From Saprospiraceae bacterium (lineage in GTDB: Bacteria; Bacteroidota; Bacteroidia; Chitinophagales; Saprospiraceae): DNA of 12,417 nucleotides. The position numbers were made by a program, and so were the translations under genes. The stretch covers positions 1 through 12,417 of the forward strand of contig SCUG01000457.1 in NCBI GenBank assembly GCA_004297645.1. The letters are read 5' to 3'. The notes below the pieces were generated by a model. It was not told the origin of the DNA. It searched no databases and was given only the letters and a program-made list of their open reading frames with translations. Every line of letters begins with the position of its first letter. Positions within the stretch are counted from its first letter, which is position 1. Of the stretch, positions 1 through 6,109 are shown in pieces.

Positions 1-464
1 GGATGATATTTTTCTGCAAAGGCGTTGTGGAAACTGTCCGGAAATTTGGCTGGGCCCCCGACATAATTCACTGCCACGGCTGGATGACCAGCCTCGTGCC
101 TGGATTCATCCGGGAAGCTTACAAAAAAGAGCCATTGTTTCACCATTCAAAGATTATTTATTCGGTGTACAACAATTCGTTTGGCAAGCATTTCAACAGT
201 GAATTCCTTGCCAAGGCATCCATAAATAACTTAGAAGAAACCGACCTGGGCGCCTATCTCAATGATGACGGTATCATCCTGCACCGTGGAGCAATTGCTT
301 ACTCCGATGCGCTGATAAAAGGAAGTGAAGAACTGCCGTCTTTCATAGAAAAAGCAATTCTGGACTCAGGGAAACCTGTTCTGGAGTTCACGAATGATGA
401 AAATTCACCGGCCGCCTGCGTGGAATTTTATAGATCGTTGACGGAAGAACCCGTTGAAGGATAA
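1..464 (+). CDS. Glycogen/starch synthase-like protein, GT5 N-terminal domain only (5' end outside window)
   Basis: This is the 3' part of a gene whose start lies upstream. The frame is open from the first base, and the ATG at base 3 is almost certainly an internal methionine. The protein resembles the N-terminal ADP-glucose-type glucosyltransferase domain (GT5 family). The segment DIIHCHGWMTSLVP is the conserved stretch of the starch synthase catalytic N-domain, and the preceding MIFFCKGVVETVRKFGW matches what I recall of Bacteroidota homologues of about 270 residues. It stops after 153 visible residues, just past the N-domain. The C-terminal GT-B domain that supplies the ADP-glucose site in true glycogen synthases is therefore absent. 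This short form is, from memory, normal in Bacteroidota and usually annotated as glycogen synthase, though enzymatic activity is doubtful. A long hairpin with a T-tract follows at 484-542, and a DUF4270 lipoprotein lies downstream. Family assignment is confident; function is open. Confidence 0.85.
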   Translation, partial: MIFFCKGVVETVRKFGWAPDIIHCHGWMTSLVPGFIREAYKKEPLFHHSKIIYSVYNNSFGKHFNSEFLAKASINNLEETDLGAYLNDDGIILHRGAIAYSDALIKGSEELPSFIEKAILDSGKPVLEFTNDENSPAACVEFYRSLTEEPVEG

Positions 465-483
465 TTTGCTAAAAAAGAACTTG

Positions 484-542
484 GGTAAAACCCGGCCCAT
501 AGCAAGACACTTTGCGAGTGCCGGGTCTTACCGTCGTTTTTT
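484..542 (+). terminator. Long hairpin with T-tract, probable intrinsic terminator
   Basis: Bases 484-496 (GGTAAAACCCGGC) pair with 520-532 (GCCGGGTCTTACC) in 12 of 13 positions; the only mismatch is A489/C527. The 23-base loop holds a small inner stem, GCAA at 502-505 with TTGC at 512-515. Six T residues follow at 537-542. The hairpin begins 20 bases after the stop codon of the glycogen synthase-like gene, as expected of a rho-independent terminator. It also argues that the DUF4270 gene starts downstream of it, at 625. The mismatch and four bases between stem and T-tract make it imperfect. Confidence 0.65.
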
Positions 543-624
543 AAATACCATACAACTTACCGCTGATTCTCAATCCTCTATTCTCAGACATCTTATCTCT
601 ATAACAATTACTCGATTCAGACAA

Positions 625-1971
625 ATGAAGAAAATACATTCCATTGCACTTTGGGTGGCGGGGTCTCTTTTGGTGGCGCTTTTTGCCTGCAATGACCCAA
701 CTGTGATTGGCTCCGACCTGCTCGCTGGGGACCAGCCCGACCTTGAATTTACCGATACCATCACTGTCAAGGCCTATACCATCACCGGCGACTCGGTAAG
801 AACCTTCGCTCCGCTATTTATTGGCACCAGCATCCAGAGCTTCTTGTGTGGCAACTTCCAAGACCCCATTTTTGGGCGCTCCGTCGCAAATATTTATGCA
901 CAGGTCAGTCTCAATCTCAATGCTTCCCTGCCAGATTTCAAGGATGCCGAACTCGATTCTATGGTATTCATTTTGCCCTGGCAGTCTGATAATTTTTATG
1001 GAAGAACCAACGAGACATTCTATCTCGGCCTGTTTGAACTGGATGAGAGCATGAGCCGCGATTCGATTTATTATTCCAACCAGTCGTTTAAGGTGAAACC
1101 CGGCTCTATCGGCCACATTCAGTTTACACCCAACCCTGCCGACTCTGTGACTCTTGCCGTACCGGGCAAGGATTCTGTCTTCGTCAAAGTAGAACCGCAG
1201 CTCAGGGTGCCGCTCGATGCTTCATTCAGCGATGGATTCCTTACTGCCGGTGAAACCAATTTCTCCTCGGATTCATCATTTTTGGCCTTTTTCAAAGGCA
1301 TCCGTATTTCACCTGCTTTGCAAAATGCGGGCATGCTGAGTTTCAATCTGCGCTCGTCCATCGCCGGCATCAGGGTTTATTATCACAAGGACACCGTTTA
1401 CAACAATTATTTTTTTCCAATTCTCACCTCCAATGTGGTGACCACGCACATGGAGAATGACCACACGGGTTCTATTGCCGGGGCGTTTGCCGATGCACCG
1501 TCTGCCAATGGTGATAGCTTGCTGTTTCTTCAGGGCATGGAGGGCCTGAGTTTGGTGGTGGAAATACCCTGGGTTGAAGACTTTGAAAAGGTAATCATCA
1601 ACCGTGCTGAGTTGGAGTTTAGCACGGTTAAGTTGATGGAGGATTTCGAAGATTTCGACCCGGTGACTCAGGTGGTAGTCTCAGAAATTGCAGATGATTC
1701 CACTATTAAAATTATTGACGACGTGCAATTCGCCATAAACCGCGCCAGGAGCAATTTCAGTCAAATTTTCGGCGGCGATTTCGATTCAGCGGATAATACC
1801 TATAAGCTCAATATTACCAGCCATTTTCAGGGTATGATGAGCGGAAGCAAGTCTAAGAAACTTATGGTTACCGTGTACAACAGAGCGGAGCACCCCAGCC
1901 GGGTAGTACTCGCCGGGCCGCAGCATTCCGCACATCCCGTGAAATTGAACGTGAGTTTTACCAGGTTTTAA
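625..1971 (+). CDS. DUF4270 family outer-envelope lipoprotein
   Basis: A 448-residue protein that I recognise as a DUF4270-type lipoprotein of Bacteroidota; its biochemical function is unknown. The frame is open from an ATG at 454, but I chose the ATG at 625. From there the protein starts with a classic lipoprotein signal: MKK, a hydrophobic run, then lipobox L19-F20-A21-C22, with mature N-terminus CNDPTVIGSDLL. The region 454-624 contains the upstream terminator hairpin and translates to non-signal-like sequence. The mature part is rich in Asp, Ser, Phe and beta-prone stretches, with no catalytic motif that I can see. Phrases such as VIGSDLL near the N-terminus and a C-terminal Asn/Tyr/Lys-rich beta segment fit the family. 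The Asn-Asp-Pro after Cys22 could affect sorting to outer or inner membrane, but that is inference. It lies 87 bases before glmS, an order I recall as common in this phylum. Confidence 0.85.
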   Translation: MKKIHSIALWVAGSLLVALFACNDPTVIGSDLLAGDQPDLEFTDTITVKAYTITGDSVRTFAPLFIGTSIQSFLCGNFQDPIFGRSVANIYAQVSLNLNASLPDFKDAELDSMVFILPWQSDNFYGRTNETFYLGLFELDESMSRDSIYYSNQSFKVKPGSIGHIQFTPNPADSVTLAVPGKDSVFVKVEPQLRVPLDASFSDGFLTAGETNFSSDSSFLAFFKGIRISPALQNAGMLSFNLRSSIAGIRVYYHKDTVYNNYFFPILTSNVVTTHMENDHTGSIAGAFADAPSANGDSLLFLQGMEGLSLVVEIPWVEDFEKVIINRAELEFSTVKLMEDFEDFDPVTQVVVSEIADDSTIKIIDDVQFAINRARSNFSQIFGGDFDSADNTYKLNITSHFQGMMSGSKSKKLMVTVYNRAEHPSRVVLAGPQHSAHPVKLNVSFTRF

Positions 1972-1983
1972 TTCAAAGTGCCC

Positions 1984-1991
1984 TACTTTTG
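1984..1991 (+). promoter_or_regulatory. Bacteroidota-type -7 element (TAnnTTTG) for glmS
   Basis: TACTTTTG followed by C is an exact match to the TAnnTTTG -7 consensus known from Bacteroides and Flavobacterium. It lies between the DUF4270 stop codon and glmS. It predicts a transcript start near 1996-1999 and a leader of about 60 bases. No clear -33 TTTG/TTG lies at 17-23 bases upstream; only TTTTA runs are present (1956-1960 and 1966-1970). glmS may therefore have its own promoter besides any read-through from the DUF4270 gene. Confidence 0.5.
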
Positions 1992-1996
1992 CACGA

Positions 1997-2029
1997 CGGC
2001 AGGCTGCTGCCTGCTGCATTGCGGTGCAG
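1997..2029 (+). promoter_or_regulatory. Structured 5' leader of glmS with two overlapping hairpins
   Basis: Bases 1999-2004 (GCAGGC) pair with 2009-2014 (GCCTGC) around the tetraloop TGCT. The stem can grow by G1998-T2015 (wobble) and C1997-G2016. A second stem, CTGCA at 2014-2018 with TGCAG at 2025-2029, uses bases 2014-2016 again, so the full forms of the two stems exclude each other. Both lie in the predicted leader, 30-60 bases before the glmS ATG. It does not resemble the glmS ribozyme, which is larger and mainly found in Firmicutes. Regulation by switching is only a possibility. Confidence 0.35.
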
Positions 2030-2058
2030 AAATATTATAACACCCAAACTGCTGAATT

Positions 2059-3897
2059 ATGTGCGGAATAGTTGCCTACATCGGGAAGCAAGAGGCTTTC
2101 CCGATTCTCATTAAAGGTCTGAAAAGGCTCGAATACAGGGGATACGATAGTGCAGGTGTCGCCCTGCTGAACGGAACCCTGAATGTGTACAAAAAGAAAG
2201 GGAAAGTTCAGGCCCTCTTCGATTATGCCAACCAAAAAGAACTTAGTGGAAATACCGGCATAGGCCACACCCGTTGGGCCACCCACGGGAAACCCAGCGA
2301 CCTAAATGCCCACCCCCATATTTCGGGCAATGGCCGCTTGGCCCTCGTACATAATGGCATCATTGAAAATTACTGTCTGCTCAAAAAGGCATTGGAAAAA
2401 GAGGGGCACAGCTTTAAAACTGAGACCGACACCGAAGTGCTCGTACATTTGATTGAAGAAGCACAGAAACGCAATAACTTGCCCATTGAAGAAGCCGTTC
2501 GGGAAGCGCTGACTCAGGTAGTTGGCGCCTATGCCATTGTAGTGATGGACAAGCAAGACCCCGATAAATTAGTTGCCGCCCGCAAGGGCAGCCCACTGGT
2601 GATCGGCATTGGCGAAGAGGGGTTTTTCTTAGCCTCCGACGGCACCCCCATCGTGGAGCACACCAAAAAGGTGGTGTACCTCGACGACGAACAAATAGCC
2701 CTCGTTAAAAGAAATGGGGAGTACGAAATACGGACTATCCGCAACGAGGTTTACACCCCGTTTGTGGAAGAACTGACCATGGAAATCAGCCGGATGGAAA
2801 AAGGCGGTTACGATTATTTTATGCTCAAGGAAATCCACGAACAGCCCGCGACTATTCGCGATGCCATGCGCGGGCGCCTGAATGCCCGCGAGGGTTGGGT
2901 GCGGCTCGGAGGTATGGATGACCACCTTGAAAAAATAAAATCTGCCGAACGCTTCATTATTTTAGGGTGTGGCACTTCGTGGCATGCCGGCCTCATAGCC
3001 GAGTACCTTTTCGAAGAATTGGCGCGCATGCCGGCGGAAGTAGAGTATGCCTCGGAGTTTCGGTACCGCCACCCGGTCATCACGGAGCGCGATGTCGTGA
3101 TAGCCATTTCGCAGTCCGGTGAAACCGCTGACACATACGCTGCGCTGGAATTGGCGAAGAAAAACGGCGCTTTTTTATACGGCATCGTGAATGTCGTGGG
3201 TTCTTCCATTGCCAGGCTGACGCACGCCGGGTCATACATTCATGCCGGGCCTGAAATCGGAGTGGCTTCCACCAAAGCATTCACTGCCCAGGTGACATTG
3301 CTTACAATGATGGCCTTGCAGATTGGCCACGAGCGGGGCGTCATTCAGGAAGATTATTTCCAAAAGTTGCTCAATGAATTGAACAGCTTGTCGTCAAAGG
3401 TGGAAAAAGTGCTCGCTACAAACGACAAGATTAAATACATAGCCGGAGAAATACAGCATGCCCCAAATGCCTTATACCTGGGCCGGGGATACAATTTCCC
3501 GGTGGCTTTGGAAGGCGCCCTTAAGCTGAAGGAAATCTCTTACATTCACGCCGAGGGTTATCCTGCGGCTGAGATGAAACACGGCCCCATCGCCCTCATT
3601 GATGAGAATATGCCGGTGATAGTAATTGCCACGAACAAAAGTGCCTACGACAAGGTCGTCTCTAATATTATGGAGGTAAAGGCACGAAAAGGCATTGTCA
3701 TTGCCATAGTGCAGGAAGGGGATCAAGAAATGAGTAAGATAGCGGACTATACTATTGAAATCCCCGAAATCGAAGAACCCCTGACACCCCTGCTTTCGGT
3801 CATCCCGTTGCAGTTGTTGTCATACCATATAGCCGTGTTGCGGGGATGCAATGTTGACCAGCCCCGGAACCTGGCGAAGTCGGTTACCGTAGAATAA
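2059..3897 (+). CDS. glmS: Glutamine--fructose-6-phosphate aminotransferase (isomerizing)
   Basis: Cytosolic enzyme converting fructose-6-phosphate and glutamine to glucosamine-6-phosphate and glutamate, the first step to UDP-GlcNAc for peptidoglycan and LPS. The 612-residue length is standard. Residues 2 to about 225 form the class II glutamine amidotransferase domain: Cys2 (after Met removal, in MCGIVAYIG) is the nucleophile, with GHTRWATHG at 69-77 and HNGIIENY at 98-105. Two sugar isomerase (SIS) domains follow. The first contains CGTSWHAG at 304-311 and the SQSGETADT phosphate loop at 351-359. The second contains the KLKEISYIHAEGYPAAEMKHGP stretch (489-510) with the catalytic Glu and His508. 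The C-terminus LAKSVTVE carries the conserved Lys607 equivalent to the Schiff-base Lys603 of E. coli. All key residues are intact. The start is fixed by Cys2. It has a promoter-like box at 1984 and a folded leader, and is followed after 96 bases by the DUF4290 gene. Confidence 0.97.
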   Translation: MCGIVAYIGKQEAFPILIKGLKRLEYRGYDSAGVALLNGTLNVYKKKGKVQALFDYANQKELSGNTGIGHTRWATHGKPSDLNAHPHISGNGRLALVHNGIIENYCLLKKALEKEGHSFKTETDTEVLVHLIEEAQKRNNLPIEEAVREALTQVVGAYAIVVMDKQDPDKLVAARKGSPLVIGIGEEGFFLASDGTPIVEHTKKVVYLDDEQIALVKRNGEYEIRTIRNEVYTPFVEELTMEISRMEKGGYDYFMLKEIHEQPATIRDAMRGRLNAREGWVRLGGMDDHLEKIKSAERFIILGCGTSWHAGLIAEYLFEELARMPAEVEYASEFRYRHPVITERDVVIAISQSGETADTYAALELAKKNGAFLYGIVNVVGSSIARLTHAGSYIHAGPEIGVASTKAFTAQVTLLTMMALQIGHERGVIQEDYFQKLLNELNSLSSKVEKVLATNDKIKYIAGEIQHAPNALYLGRGYNFPVALEGALKLKEISYIHAEGYPAAEMKHGPIALIDENMPVIVIATNKSAYDKVVSNIMEVKARKGIVIAIVQEGDQEMSKIADYTIEIPEIEEPLTPLLSVIPLQLLSYHIAVLRGCNVDQPRNLAKSVTVE

Positions 3898-3928
3898 AAA
3901 AGAAGTTCCGGCCCAAATGGCAAAAGGT

Positions 3929-3959
3929 AGAATGACTTCCCCTCCAACCGAATCATTCT
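3929..3959 (+). repeat. Short inverted repeat after glmS, possible weak terminator or attenuator
   Basis: AGAATGA at 3929-3935 is the reverse complement of TCATTCT at 3953-3959. The stem is 7 bp with a 17-base loop, ending in a short T-rich run (TTTCCTC). It lies in the 96-base gap between glmS and the DUF4290 gene. The AT-rich stem and lack of a proper T-tract make efficient termination unlikely, so the two genes may be co-transcribed. Confidence 0.25.
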
Positions 3960-3993
3960 TTCCTCAAGACATCCCGGCCATCAATTTTATACA

Positions 3994-4686
3994 ATGGAAT
4001 ACAATTCAAGTAAAGAATTTTTAATCATCCCGGAATACGGGCGGCATGTGCAGAATCTGATAAATCATATCAAGGAAATTGAAAACCCGGATGAACGCCA
4101 ACATTTCGCAGAGCGAATCATAGACCTTATGATGCAAATGCATCCGCAAAACCGCAACCTGGAAGATTATGTGGACAAACTCTGGCGGCATCTTTTTCAG
4201 ATAGCCAATTACGAATTGGATGTCACGCCTCCCGGTGGGGTAAAACCTACGCCGGAAAGCAGCCATAAAAAACCGGAAAGGGTGGAATATCCATCGAAGG
4301 ATACCCGCTTCCGGCACTACGGCAGCAACGTGCAAAAGTTGATAGCCAAAGCCATTTCTATGGAGGATGGGCGCAAGAAAGATGCTTTTGTGCAAGTGAT
4401 TGGGTCGTATATGAAGCTCGCCTACAAAACCTGGAATAGGGAGTATTACGTCAGCGATGACATCATTATTGATGACTTGGAGCACCTGTCTGGCGCCAGG
4501 CTTAAACTGGTGGAAGGTTCCTTTTTGGACAACCTCTCCCGTGGTCCAATACGCCAAAACAGAAATGTATCATCTGAGGGCAGGGCACAACGCGGCAGCT
4601 ACTCCAAATCTTCCGGCGGCAGAGGCAATGGAGGAGGTGGAAGTAGCCGGGGAGGCGCCCGCCGGAATACCCGGCACAAGAAATAG
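3994..4686 (+). CDS. DUF4290 domain-containing protein with basic Gly/Arg/Ser tail
   Basis: A 230-residue soluble protein of the Bacteroidota-restricted DUF4290 family, recognised by MEYNSSKEFLIIPEYG at the start and by LWRHLFQIANYELDV. No function is established. The globular part is two related helical halves. YGRHVQNLINHIKEIE (15-30) and the following helix resemble YGSNVQKLIAKAISME (109-124), each followed by a helical stretch (QHFAERIIDLMMQM and DAFVQVIGSYMKLA). An acidic segment DDIIIDDLEHLSG (155-167) precedes a tail from about 183 that is rich in Arg, Gly and Ser, with RGG-like triplets and a terminal basic RRNTRHKK. No signal peptide or membrane segment is visible. The tail suggests nucleic-acid or polyanion binding, which is inference. 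No Shine-Dalgarno site precedes the ATG. From memory the family often sits beside cell-wall amino sugar genes; here it follows glmS. A strong terminator lies 27 bases downstream. Confidence 0.88.
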   Translation: MEYNSSKEFLIIPEYGRHVQNLINHIKEIENPDERQHFAERIIDLMMQMHPQNRNLEDYVDKLWRHLFQIANYELDVTPPGGVKPTPESSHKKPERVEYPSKDTRFRHYGSNVQKLIAKAISMEDGRKKDAFVQVIGSYMKLAYKTWNREYYVSDDIIIDDLEHLSGARLKLVEGSFLDNLSRGPIRQNRNVSSEGRAQRGSYSKSSGGRGNGGGGSSRGGARRNTRHKK

Positions 4687-4712
4687 CATCGAACCATCGT
4701 CAGATGAAATAT

Positions 4713-4750
4713 AAAAAGCGGATGAGCCTGAGCAGGCTCGTCCGCTTTTT
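4713..4750. terminator. Strong, symmetric intrinsic terminator
   Basis: AAAAAGCGGATGAGCCTG (4713-4730) pairs along its whole length with CAGGCTCGTCCGCTTTTT (4733-4750), with one T-G wobble and a two-base AG gap between arms (the real loop will be slightly larger). The outer A5/T5 flanks give a T-tract on either strand. It can thus end both the plus-strand glmS/DUF4290 block and the convergent minus-strand gene at 4828-5085. Confidence 0.85.
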
Positions 4751-4827
4751 GTATTGGTGCTCTTCGGGAAAAAAAAGTCCGCTTCAAAAAATGTTTTTGC
4801 CGGTTTCAAATTCGGTACATCTGCCTG

Positions 4828-5085
4828 TCACTCCAGCTCGTCTTCAATGCGGCGAAGTGCAGCCACCATTGTTTCATAGCTATCCTGGGGAGTAGAATGG
4901 CTAACTTCCTGCTGCATCGCCTCAAGTTCTCTCATGGTAGTTTCCGCTTTTTCCGAAATATCACCGGGCGCATTTTCACTCCTGAGATAGTTTTTTAGCA
5001 GGCCAACTGTAAGGCAGGGAAGGTCGCTCCGGCCACGGGCGGTACGACTCCTTCCCCGGAAGGGGAGTTTGAATAAGTTAAGCAT
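4828..5085 (-). CDS. Small hypothetical protein, 85 residues, unrecognised
   Basis: I do not recognise this protein. The minus-strand frame is open from an ATG at 5277 (149 codons), but the first 64 codons read like non-coding DNA and would take up the upstream region of glpF. I therefore prefer the ATG at 5085, giving 85 residues. The N-terminal 30 or so are basic with several Arg (MLNLFKLPFRGRSRTARGRS). The rest is acidic and helix-prone, with likely amphipathic or coiled-coil character in DISEKAETTMRELEAMQQEV and a second helix DSYETMVAALRRIEDELE at the end. No signal peptide or metal-binding motif is visible. The gene would be divergent from glpF and convergent with the DUF4290 gene, and the symmetric terminator 77 bases past its stop supports it. 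Without it the gap would be about 600 bases. Coding status is likely but unproven. Confidence 0.45.
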   Translation of the reverse strand: MLNLFKLPFRGRSRTARGRSDLPCLTVGLLKNYLRSENAPGDISEKAETTMRELEAMQQEVSHSTPQDSYETMVAALRRIEDELE

Positions 5086-5224
5086 GAATGTGAAGTTTAG
5101 TTTGGAACCAAAAGTTTTACCAGGGTAGGTTAGGTGTTCAGCGGGGTAAACCTTCGTGTTCCGGAGCGTTGAGAACAAGAAGATAAGGTAGTGGGAGCAT
5201 GAAATGTTCGGCAAATTTTGTTTT

Positions 5225-5252
5225 TTTGGCGGGTTAAGCCGGCGGATATTTG
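5225..5252 (+). promoter_or_regulatory. Possible promoter for glpF
   Basis: GATATTTG at 5245-5252 matches five of six fixed bases of the TAnnTTTG -7 element. A TTTG at 5225-5228 lies 16 bases upstream, slightly short of the usual -33 spacing. The predicted transcript start would be about 30 bases before the glpF ATG at 5290. The evidence is weak because the region is T-rich. Confidence 0.3.
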
Positions 5253-5289
5253 GCTCGCACATTTCTTCTTTCACCAAACGAATACCAAC

Positions 5290-6081
5290 ATGACACCATT
5301 TTGGGGCGAATTCATCGGAACCATGCTACTCGTAATTCTGGGTGACGGCGTCGTAGCAGGCGTGGTACTCAAAGGCAGCAAAGCTGAAAATGCAGATTGG
5401 GTGGTCATCACCCTGGGGTGGGGGCTGGCTGTCATCATGGCCATCTATGCCGTGGGCAATATCAGTGGTGCGCATATCAACCCTGCCGTGACGCTGGCAT
5501 TAGCGGCAGAGGGCAGCTTCCCCTGGGCCAAGGTGCCGGGCTACATCGCCGCACAGATGCTCGGCGGCATCGCCGGAGGCGTCATTGTCTGGCTGCACTA
5601 CCTTCCTCACTGGCGGGAGACGGAAAACCAGGCGTCGAAGCTGGCCGTTTTTTGCACCATTCCTGCCGTGCGCTCCACCTGGGCGAACCTGCTCAGCGAA
5701 ATCATCGGCACTTTCATTCTAATGGCGGGACTGCTGTTCATCGGCGCCAACCAATTTTCCGAAGGGTTGAACCCCATCGTGGTGGGAGCCTTGATAGTCT
5801 CGATAGGCATGTCGTTGGGCGGCACCACCGGATATGCCATCAATCCGGCCAGGGACCTGGGGCCGCGCATCGCCCACTTTTTACTGCCCATCAGCGGCAA
5901 AGGTGGCTCCGACTGGCGCTATGCCCCCATCCCCGTTGTAGGGCCTTTTTTGGGCGGATTGCTGGGGGCCTATTTTTACATGGCGGCCTTCCGGGGTGAG
6001 GTGGGATATCAACTTAAGGTGACAGCGCTTGTCGTGGCCATTGTATCTTTGCTGGCGATAAGGGCGGTCAACCGCCGGTAA
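5290..6081 (+). CDS. glpF: Aquaglyceroporin (glycerol uptake facilitator, MIP family)
   Basis: Inner-membrane channel of the major intrinsic protein family, 263 residues, the usual length, with six predicted membrane segments. Both pore motifs are present: GAHINPAVT (NPA at 64-66) and GYAINPARDLGPR (NPA at 185-187). The Asp right after Arg188 is the hallmark of the glycerol-conducting subgroup. Aligning by eye to E. coli GlpF, the selectivity filter Trp48/Gly191/Phe200/Arg206 corresponds to Trp44, Gly173, Tyr182 and Arg188. It is thus GlpF-like with a conservative Phe-to-Tyr change. The start at 5290 puts MTPFWGEFIGT directly before the first helix; the frame is open further upstream but without family-like sequence. 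No glycerol kinase or glycerol-3-phosphate dehydrogenase gene is adjacent, so the substrate cannot be confirmed from context. tsaE begins 28 bases downstream. Confidence 0.92.
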   Translation: MTPFWGEFIGTMLLVILGDGVVAGVVLKGSKAENADWVVITLGWGLAVIMAIYAVGNISGAHINPAVTLALAAEGSFPWAKVPGYIAAQMLGGIAGGVIVWLHYLPHWRETENQASKLAVFCTIPAVRSTWANLLSEIIGTFILMAGLLFIGANQFSEGLNPIVVGALIVSIGMSLGGTTGYAINPARDLGPRIAHFLLPISGKGGSDWRYAPIPVVGPFLGGLLGAYFYMAAFRGEVGYQLKVTALVVAIVSLLAIRAVNRR

Positions 6082-6093
6082 TGTTCATACCTT

Positions 6094-6101
6094 TAAATTT
6101 G
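6094..6101 (+). promoter_or_regulatory. TAnnTTTG -7 element just before tsaE
   Basis: TAAATTTG is an exact match to the Bacteroidota -7 consensus and ends 8 bases before the GTG start of tsaE. Transcription from it would begin at or within a few bases of the GTG, giving a leaderless or nearly leaderless message. No -33 TTTG/TTG is seen at the usual distance, so it may be a chance match in an AT-rich spacer. Confidence 0.4.
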
Positions 6102-6109
6102 TCAAAAAC

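Noticed and set aside
454..624. N-terminal extension of the DUF4270 protein from an ATG at 454
   Set aside because: It overlaps the end of the upstream gene, passes through a terminator-like hairpin, and would bury the lipoprotein signal peptide that starts at 625.
1992..2058. glmS ribozyme in the leader
   Set aside because: The leader is about 60 bases, too short for the ribozyme fold, and shows only simple hairpins.
5397..5999. Second plus-strand frame of 200 codons inside glpF
   Set aside because: It is rich in His, Arg and Gly with no domain sense, and glpF with both NPA motifs occupies the same bases.
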